Assembly (NCBI GenBank): GCA_026416775.1
Contig: JAOAEN010000022.1
Location: 1-10,859 of the forward strand
Reading direction: 5' to 3'
Length of the DNA stretch: 10,859 nucleotides
Source: Dehalococcoidales bacterium
GTDB taxonomy: Bacteria > Chloroflexota > Dehalococcoidia > Dehalococcoidales > RBG-16-60-22
Shown here: piece after piece, positions 6,575-10,859 of the stretch
How the letters are laid out: each line of letters starts with the position of its first letter
Position numbering within the stretch: position 1 is the stretch's first letter
Translations under genes and position numbers: made by a program
The notes under the pieces: model-generated
Told to the model about the DNA's origin: nothing
Database searches by the model: none
Seen by the model: only the letters and a program-made list of their open reading frames with translations

Positions 6575-7258
6575 TCAGCGCTCTAGGGCGCGGGTGCCGA
6601 CGAGCTGCTGGTGCTCGTACCAAGTCTTCACTGCCTCAACGACGGCGGCAGGTTCGTCAAAGACGCGCAGAAGGTCAAAGTCGGACTCGGCAATGAACCC
6701 GTTTGCCAGCACGGTGTTCTTGAGCCAGTCAAGGAAGCCCTTCCAGTAGTCGCTCGCAAAGAGGATTACCGGGAAGGGCTTGATCTTGCCGGTCTGGATG
6801 AGGGTGAGCACCTCGGTGAGCTCATCCAGCGTGCCCAGCCCGCCGGGCATGATGACGAAGGCGGTGGCATATTTCACGAGCATGACCTTGCGCACGAAGA
6901 AGTGGTGGAAGGTGATGGAACGGGTAACGTAGATGTTGCATGCCTGCTCGTTGGGTAGTTCGATGTTGAGCCCGATGGATTTTACGCCCGCCTCCCTTGC
7001 CCCCTTGTTTGCCGCCTCCATCACGCCGGGGCCGCCCCCGGTCATGATGGAAAAGCCGGCCCTGCCCAGCCCGTAGGCAATCTCTTCCGTCTGGGCGTAC
7101 CACCTGTGATCGGGCTTGAGCAGGGATGAGCCGTAGATGGTCACCGCCGGCTCAATATCGGCAAGGGTGTCAAAGCCCTCCACCAGCTCGCCGATGATGC
7201 GGAACATCCGCCAGGATTCTTCCTTGGCAAGCTTGTTGATTTCGTATTCCCTCGGCAT
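6575..7258 (-). CDS. LOG/TIGR00730 family Rossmann-fold protein
   Basis: Member of the lysine-decarboxylase-like LOG family, whose tested members release cytokinin-type bases from nucleoside 5'-monophosphates; other members act on ordinary nucleotides, so the substrate here is open. From the ATG at 7256-7258 it has 227 residues. It shows VTIYGSS near 39-45, the nucleotide-binding GGGPGVMEAAN at 74-84, FFVRKVML near 120-127 and the catalytic LOG motif PGGLGTLDE at 138-146. Start choice: an in-frame GTG at 7268-7270 would add four residues, but it sits inside the ribosome binding site, since GGAGGAGG lies directly before the ATG. The ATG is therefore preferred. It follows the metallo-beta-lactamase gene by 34 bp and is probably its operon partner. 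Confidence 0.92.
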   Translation of the reverse strand: MPREYEINKLAKEESWRMFRIIGELVEGFDTLADIEPAVTIYGSSLLKPDHRWYAQTEEIAYGLGRAGFSIMTGGGPGVMEAANKGAREAGVKSIGLNIELPNEQACNIYVTRSITFHHFFVRKVMLVKYATAFVIMPGGLGTLDELTEVLTLIQTGKIKPFPVILFASDYWKGFLDWLKNTVLANGFIAESDFDLLRVFDEPAAVVEAVKTWYEHQQLVGTRALER

Positions 7259-7292
7259 AACCTCCTCCACAGGAGCAGTCTTCTTCCTGTAC

Positions 7293-8699
7293 CTATTTCA
7301 ACCGGAAAGTTTCACCGTAGCCGGGTATCGTTGCCTTGAAACCGGTCCTTTCCCGGAGGAAAGCCTTGAAGGCCTCGGCAGCCTGAAGCTCCCCGTGGGT
7401 AATGAAGATGAGCCTGGGCGCAGGCGAGAGCTTGGAAAGCCAGCGGATGAGGTCGTCGCGGTCGGCATGGGCGGAAAAGCCTTCAATGCGGTAGACCTTT
7501 GCCCTCACCGGGTGCATCACCCCGTGGATGCGCACCGCCCTGGCACCGTCGAGGATCTGCCTGCCCAGGGTGCCTTCCGCCTGATAGCCGATGAAGAGGA
7601 CGATGCATTCCGGCCGCTCGATGTTGTTCGCCAGGTGGTGCTTGATGCGCCCGCCGGTCGCCATGCCGGAGCCGGCGATGATCATCGCCGTGCCCGTGAG
7701 TTCGTTTAACGCTTTTGATTCCTCGGTGGTCTCCACCATCCTGAGCCCGGGGAAATCAAACGGCGAGCGGTGGGTGCGGATGAGGTCTTTCATCTCCTCA
7801 TCAAACTGGTCGGCATACCTGCGGAAGACCTCGGTGATCTTCTGTGCCATGGGGCTGTCAAGGTAGACGTCAAGGTAGGGGATACGCCCCTCTAAAAGGA
7901 GCTTGTTGAGGTAGTAGAGGATTTCCTGCGCGCGCTGCAGGGCAAAGCTGGGGACGATGATGTTGCCCTTGTTGCGGAAGGCCTCGTTGACGATGCGGGC
8001 AAGCTCCTCACCGATGTCCTCGCTGCCCTCATGTGCGCGGTCGCCGTAGGTGGACTCCATCACGATGTAATCGGTATCGCGGAAGACATGGGGGTCGTGG
8101 AGGAGGGGGCGGTCCCAGCGGCCGATATCCCCGGAGAAGACGATGCTGCACTTATCGTCTCCCTGCCCCATGTCAATCTTGATCATCGCCGAGCCGAGGA
8201 TGTGGCCGGCATCGTAAAAGGTGGCGGTGATCTCCCGGCCGAGGCTTACCGGCTTTCCGTATTCCACCGGGGAAAAATATTGAAGCGAGGCCTCGGCCTC
8301 GGCGACGGTATAAAGCGGGACTTCCGGGTAAGGCCCCTGCCTTCCCTCGCGCATGTGGCGCTTTTTCTTATAGGCGGCATCTTCCTCCTGCACGTGGGCG
8401 GCATCAAGCAGGATGATCTTGGTGATGTCGGCAGTTGGCGGCGTGCAGATGACCCTGCCCCGGAAGCCCTCCCTCACGAGCTTGGGTAGCAGCCCGCAGT
8501 GGTCAAGGTGGGCATGGGTGAGCAGCACGGCGCTGATTTCCTGCGGCGGGAAGCGGAACGGCTCCCAGTTGCGGTAGAGGAAGTCACGTTCCTGGTAGAG
8601 CCCGCAGTCCACAAGGAACTTGGTGCCGCCGGCTTCAATGAGGTAGCGCGAGCCGGTAACGCCCCGCACCGCCCCGAGAAAGGTCAACCTAATGTCCAC
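7293..8699 (-). CDS. Beta-CASP metallo-beta-lactamase RNA-processing nuclease
   Basis: Predicted zinc-dependent RNA nuclease of the CPSF73/TTHA0252 type, acting in cytoplasmic RNA processing or decay. The 468 residues carry the full set: HAHLDH at 62-67, DAGHILGS at 163-170 (H166), SGDIG at 189-193 (D191), then the beta-CASP insert from about 210 with ESTYGDR (E215), MIIAGSGMATGGR at 339-351, GFSAHADRDDL at 407-417 (H411) and ITHGE at 433-437 (H435). It is shorter than RNase J (about 550) and lacks that family's C-terminal domain, so the TTHA0252 group fits better. The start is GTG with AGGAAGG upstream at good spacing. A likely promoter lies at 8746-8754 and the LOG gene follows 34 bp downstream. 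Exonuclease versus endonuclease activity cannot be told from sequence. Confidence 0.93.
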   Translation of the reverse strand: MDIRLTFLGAVRGVTGSRYLIEAGGTKFLVDCGLYQERDFLYRNWEPFRFPPQEISAVLLTHAHLDHCGLLPKLVREGFRGRVICTPPTADITKIILLDAAHVQEEDAAYKKKRHMREGRQGPYPEVPLYTVAEAEASLQYFSPVEYGKPVSLGREITATFYDAGHILGSAMIKIDMGQGDDKCSIVFSGDIGRWDRPLLHDPHVFRDTDYIVMESTYGDRAHEGSEDIGEELARIVNEAFRNKGNIIVPSFALQRAQEILYYLNKLLLEGRIPYLDVYLDSPMAQKITEVFRRYADQFDEEMKDLIRTHRSPFDFPGLRMVETTEESKALNELTGTAMIIAGSGMATGGRIKHHLANNIERPECIVLFIGYQAEGTLGRQILDGARAVRIHGVMHPVRAKVYRIEGFSAHADRDDLIRWLSKLSPAPRLIFITHGELQAAEAFKAFLRERTGFKATIPGYGETFRLK

Positions 8700-8719
8700 G
8701 ACCGCCTTCCTGTGCTATC

Positions 8720-8737
8720 CGGCGGCAAACTCCGCCG
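8720..8737 (-). promoter_or_regulatory. 5' leader hairpin ahead of the beta-CASP gene
   Basis: CGGCGG (minus strand 8737-8732) and CCGCCG (8725-8720) form a 6-bp all-GC stem with a 6-nt loop. It would lie at the very 5' end of a transcript started from 8746-8754 and upstream of the ribosome binding site. It could protect the message or simply mark the end of the operon upstream, though no T-run follows. Confidence 0.35.
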
Positions 8738-8745
8738 ACAGAAAC

Positions 8746-8754
8746 ATCATATCA
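8746..8754 (-). promoter_or_regulatory. Candidate extended -10 promoter for the beta-CASP/LOG operon
   Basis: The minus strand reads TGATATGAT: a TG extension followed by TATGAT (five of six matches to TATAAT). Only a weak -35 (CTGGCA at 19 bp) is present, which is acceptable for extended -10 promoters. It sits in the 91-bp gap between the DUF4956 and beta-CASP genes. Confidence 0.4.
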
Positions 8755-8790
8755 CCCGCCGCGGAGGTATTGCCAGCACCTGAGCCTTCT

Positions 8791-9459
8791 TCAGTTGATG
8801 AAGATCTCGAGCTTTGCCTGACCGGCAATCTGCTGGAGTTCCCTGGTGAAGGCTGTCCAGTCGAAACCGCTGCGGCGGCGGTACTGGTAATGCAGGCTGA
8901 CGCGGTCTTCCATCACCGAGACCGACTGAAGCCTCAGGCCGCTCAGCTTTTCCCTGAGAAAGGCGGACAGCCTGCCCTCAATGCCGGCATAGGACGGCTG
9001 GTCAACGGAGAGCATGAGGTGCCCCTGCGCGAAGAGGGAAATGCGGTTGCGGGTAAGCCAGTGGATGCCTAAGGCGATAAAGACAAGCCCGAAGAGGATG
9101 GCGGTAACAAGGAAGTTCTCCGTGGCTGCCCCGATGGAAGAGGCGATGAGGAGAAGGAGAAAACCTATCTCGGCGGGGTCTTTGACCGGGGTGCGGAAGC
9201 GCACGAAGGAAAGCGCCCCGAGTAGCCCCAGGGAAAGCGGTATTGATACCTGAATGCCCAGAAAGAGCGCCGTGATCGCCGGGCCACCCAGGATGAAGGT
9301 GCGGTGCACCCCGGCGCCGATGTGGCGGGAGCCGTAGAATATCTGGTAGAGCAGATAGGTCACGATAGAGGCGATGAACGAGAACCCCAGCGCCGTGATG
9401 ATCTCCCATATTGTGAGCGGGGACTCCAGGCTTTTGAGGTAAGACAGGAACTGCTCCAT
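8791..9459 (-). CDS. DUF4956 multi-pass membrane protein
   Basis: A 222-residue integral membrane protein of family DUF4956, function unproven. Hydrophobic segments lie at about 17-42, 55-74, 99-112 and 115-135, with the family signature GALSFVRFRTPVKDPAEI at 81-98 between them. The last ~75 residues (about 145-222) form a soluble mixed alpha/beta-looking domain, likely cytoplasmic by the positive residues at 136-139. Members are commonly encoded beside VTC-domain and CotH genes, as here. The ATG has a strong AAGGAGG at 9471-9477, 11 nt upstream, which is a somewhat long spacing. It follows the VTC gene by 22 bp. A role as membrane partner or channel for the polymerase is inference from context and from the membrane module of the yeast VTC complex; no sequence similarity to Vtc1 is claimed. 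Confidence 0.88.
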   Translation of the reverse strand: MEQFLSYLKSLESPLTIWEIITALGFSFIASIVTYLLYQIFYGSRHIGAGVHRTFILGGPAITALFLGIQVSIPLSLGLLGALSFVRFRTPVKDPAEIGFLLLLIASSIGAATENFLVTAILFGLVFIALGIHWLTRNRISLFAQGHLMLSVDQPSYAGIEGRLSAFLREKLSGLRLQSVSVMEDRVSLHYQYRRRSGFDWTAFTRELQQIAGQAKLEIFIN

Positions 9460-9470
9460 GTTAAGAAAAC

Positions 9471-9477
9471 CTCCTTA
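9471..9477 (-). promoter_or_regulatory. Strong Shine-Dalgarno of the DUF4956 gene
   Basis: AAGGAGG on the minus strand in the 22-bp gap after the VTC stop, 11 nt before the ATG. It fixes the DUF4956 start and shows independent ribosome loading within the operon. Confidence 0.7.
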
Positions 9478-9481
9478 AGTG

Positions 9482-10327
9482 TTATCCTTGCACTATCCGT
9501 CCCGGTGGCGAAAGCCGTGCCACGGTACCCGGCGTGGTGAAATAGGCGTCAAGACAGGCGCCATACTTTGAAAAGCGCCCCCAGTCCACGTCCAGTATGC
9601 GCATCTGCCGCAGCGTTGGTGGAAGCTCAATCTTCTGCCCCTTGACCTCAATGACGCCCCCGGAAAGGGTGATCTCGTACGACAGGCTCGGGCGCCGGGC
9701 AAGCTCCGGGGCGACGACAGAGCCACGGATATCCTCGTCCAGCGAGACGCGCATACCGGTGAGCATCTCGCTGAAGCGGTGACGGCGGTAGCTTATCAGG
9801 ATGACGGGTTTAAGCGGCTCTTCCGGGAAGTGCCCCAGCCTGGCAAGCGTCTCCATGAGGACGGAGCGGCTCACAATACCCCGGGCAAGGTCATCCCCCC
9901 TGAGGTGGGAAGCCGGCACGAGGAGGCGTTCGCGCCTCTTGGAGCTGGCAAAACCGCGGCGCGATTTCACCTCGATGAAGACGGGCACCTCGCCGCTGAG
10001 GTGCGCGACCTCGCCGTACCAGCGGATGCGCACCTTGTCCTTGCGGTATTCGCCCGAGGCGGAGCGTTCGTACTGGGCGAGGTCATCGCTATCAAAGTAG
10101 AGGCTGTTCACCGTATCAACGGGGTATTCCCTGTCGGGACGGCAGAACTGGCGCAGGAGGCTGTGGGCAAAGCCGATGTTTTCGGGCACGATGTAGAACT
10201 TACGCTCAAACCTTTCCGGGGGTGAGATGTCCGTTATGGCGGATTTCCTGAAAAAACCTGCGATCTTAATCGCCAGTCTCCTTCCTAGCGCGGCCGTTGC
10301 GGCGGTGCGAACATGTCCGACATCCAC
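9482..10327 (-). CDS. VTC-domain polyphosphate polymerase-like protein
   Basis: Predicted triphosphate-tunnel (CYTH-like) enzyme with a VTC domain, the fold by which yeast Vtc4 makes polyphosphate from ATP. Counting from the GTG at 10327 (281 residues): ERFERKFYI at 38-46, SLYFDSDD at 75-82, basic KVRIRWY at 98-104, FIEVKSR at 117-123, KRRERL at 130-135, YRRHRF at 180-185, RVSLDEDI at 193-200, VIEVKG at 225-230 (metal Glu and tunnel Lys) and SKYGACL at 253-259. The basic and acidic tunnel residues all seem present, so an active enzyme is likely; direct proof of polyphosphate synthesis by this branch is not implied. There is no membrane segment; DUF4956 is encoded 22 bp downstream. Start problem: GTG overlaps the CotH gene by 43 nt and lacks a good ribosome site, while AAGGAG sits 7 nt before an ATT at 10268-10270. 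Confidence 0.9.
   Translation of the reverse strand: MDVGHVRTAATAALGRRLAIKIAGFFRKSAITDISPPERFERKFYIVPENIGFAHSLLRQFCRPDREYPVDTVNSLYFDSDDLAQYERSASGEYRKDKVRIRWYGEVAHLSGEVPVFIEVKSRRGFASSKRRERLLVPASHLRGDDLARGIVSRSVLMETLARLGHFPEEPLKPVILISYRRHRFSEMLTGMRVSLDEDIRGSVVAPELARRPSLSYEITLSGGVIEVKGQKIELPPTLRQMRILDVDWGRFSKYGACLDAYFTTPGTVARLSPPGRIVQG
10278..10283 (-). promoter_or_regulatory. Shine-Dalgarno pointing to an ATT codon in the VTC gene
   Basis: AAGGAG lies directly after the CotH stop (TAG, 10285-10287) and 7 nt before an in-frame ATT at 10268-10270. No ATG, GTG or TTG follows at proper distance. Starting there would give a 262-residue protein beginning (M)KIAGFFRKS, just ahead of the conserved domain. 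Confidence 0.5.
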
Positions 10328-10859
10328 ATGCTGGCACCGTTACCGCTACCGTCCCCTCTGCTTGCCGGCAGCTCCCCGTTCAGTTGCTTGAGGACGGACT
10401 CGTAGCGGGCGGTGATGAAGCTCTTTAGCCCCAGCGAATTGGGGCCGAAGCCCGGCTGCCGCGGCGGCTGGGGGGCTTTGAGCGGCCCGTAGTAATTGAG
10501 CAGGAAAAGCTCGTAGGTCTCCGGGGTGAGACAGTCCTTGAGCTTTGCCACGTCTTCCGGGGTGAGTGCCTTGGCCATGAGCTCAAAGAGGCTGCTCACG
10601 CCGAACTCGCGCCGCAGGGCGCTTACCTCGCTGCGGTGCAGGAAAAAGGGCAGAGGTGGTGAAGGCCCGCCCGCCATCCACCCCTCAAAGACGTCCGGAG
10701 GTCTGAGGTCCTCATTGAGGCAGCGCTCCCAGTCCTCGTAGCTGTAGAACATCTCGGTGTCCTTCTGGACATAGGGGCGCAGCATCCCGGCAAGCTGGTC
10801 AATGCGCGGAAGGAGGACTTGGGGGCTGGCTGGACCTTCAATCGTCACGCGGACGTAGC
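10285..10859 (-). CDS. CotH kinase family protein, C-terminal 190 residues (cut by right edge)
   Basis: C-terminal end of a CotH-type protein, a family of atypical secreted or spore-coat kinases first seen in Bacillus CotH. The frame stays open through the right edge, so the GTG at 10848 is internal and not a start. Counting from that GTG, family-like parts are LPRIDQLAGMLRPYVQKD at 13-30, MFYSYEDWERCL at 33-44 and the closing GLKSFITARYESVLKQL near 139-155. Between the last two lies an unusually long stretch of about 95 residues with an LTPEDVAKLK helix region and a proline-rich PQPPRQPGFGP linker. The tail is Gly/Ser/Pro-rich (after 160). Kinase active-site residues, signal peptide and start are outside the window, so activity cannot be judged. 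It overlaps or abuts the VTC gene, first in a CotH-VTC-DUF4956 operon. The assignment rests on the C-terminal pattern and the neighbours. Confidence 0.72.
   Translation of the reverse strand, partial: YVRVTIEGPASPQVLLPRIDQLAGMLRPYVQKDTEMFYSYEDWERCLNEDLRPPDVFEGWMAGGPSPPLPFFLHRSEVSALRREFGVSSLFELMAKALTPEDVAKLKDCLTPETYELFLLNYYGPLKAPQPPRQPGFGPNSLGLKSFITARYESVLKQLNGELPASRGDGSGNGASMWMSDMFAPPQRPR

Noticed and set aside
7259..7270. GTG start four codons upstream for the LOG gene
   Set aside because: The four extra codons are the ribosome binding site (GGAGGAGG) of the ATG at 7258.
7137..7709. Plus-strand reading frame of 190 codons across the LOG/beta-CASP junction
   Set aside because: Antisense to two well-supported genes and spans their intergenic gap; no family resemblance.

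Overview
The window looks like a chromosome segment of an uncultured Dehalococcoidia-type Chloroflexota. This is inferred from the style of the GltX and RecN proteins, the CaiB/BaiF CoA-transferase, the GC-rich genes, and long intergenic arrays of GGGG/CCCC hairpin repeats; no marker gene proves it. All genes are bacterial housekeeping or conserved uncharacterised families. I see no rRNA, tRNA, phage, transposase or CRISPR.

Layout. (1) Positions 1-2204, minus strand: gltX (glutamyl-tRNA synthetase) followed 22 bp downstream by a family III CoA-transferase that runs off the left edge. (2) 2205-3761: about 1.55 kb without a credible gene. It holds a degenerate tandem array of hairpin units spaced about 71-72 bp apart, two ~157-bp direct repeats each carrying a CCCCTCTCCAGCCA-type inverted repeat, a decayed third copy, and a related stem-loop at 2473-2529. 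(3) 3720-6393, plus strand: a strong sigma70-like promoter drives a DUF72 protein and an overlapping recN. (4) 6394-6574: convergent intergenic region with small hairpins and a 14-nt scrap of the repeat family. (5) 6575-8699, minus strand: a beta-CASP metallo-beta-lactamase RNA-processing enzyme followed by a LOG/TIGR00730 Rossmann protein. (6) 8791-10859, minus strand: a CotH-kinase-family protein (C-terminal part only, cut by the right edge), then a VTC-domain polyphosphate polymerase, then a DUF4956 membrane protein, tightly packed as one operon.

How the genes work together. The CotH-VTC-DUF4956 block is the most interesting functional unit. It joins a predicted protein kinase-like enzyme, a predicted polyphosphate-type polymerase with its tunnel residues intact, and a small multi-pass membrane protein. 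By analogy with the yeast VTC complex, it may make and move a phosphate polymer at the membrane; this is inference. The VTC gene also has a start-codon puzzle: an ideal ribosome binding site points to an ATT codon. The repeat-filled gap between gltX and the DUF72 gene is the most unusual non-coding feature.
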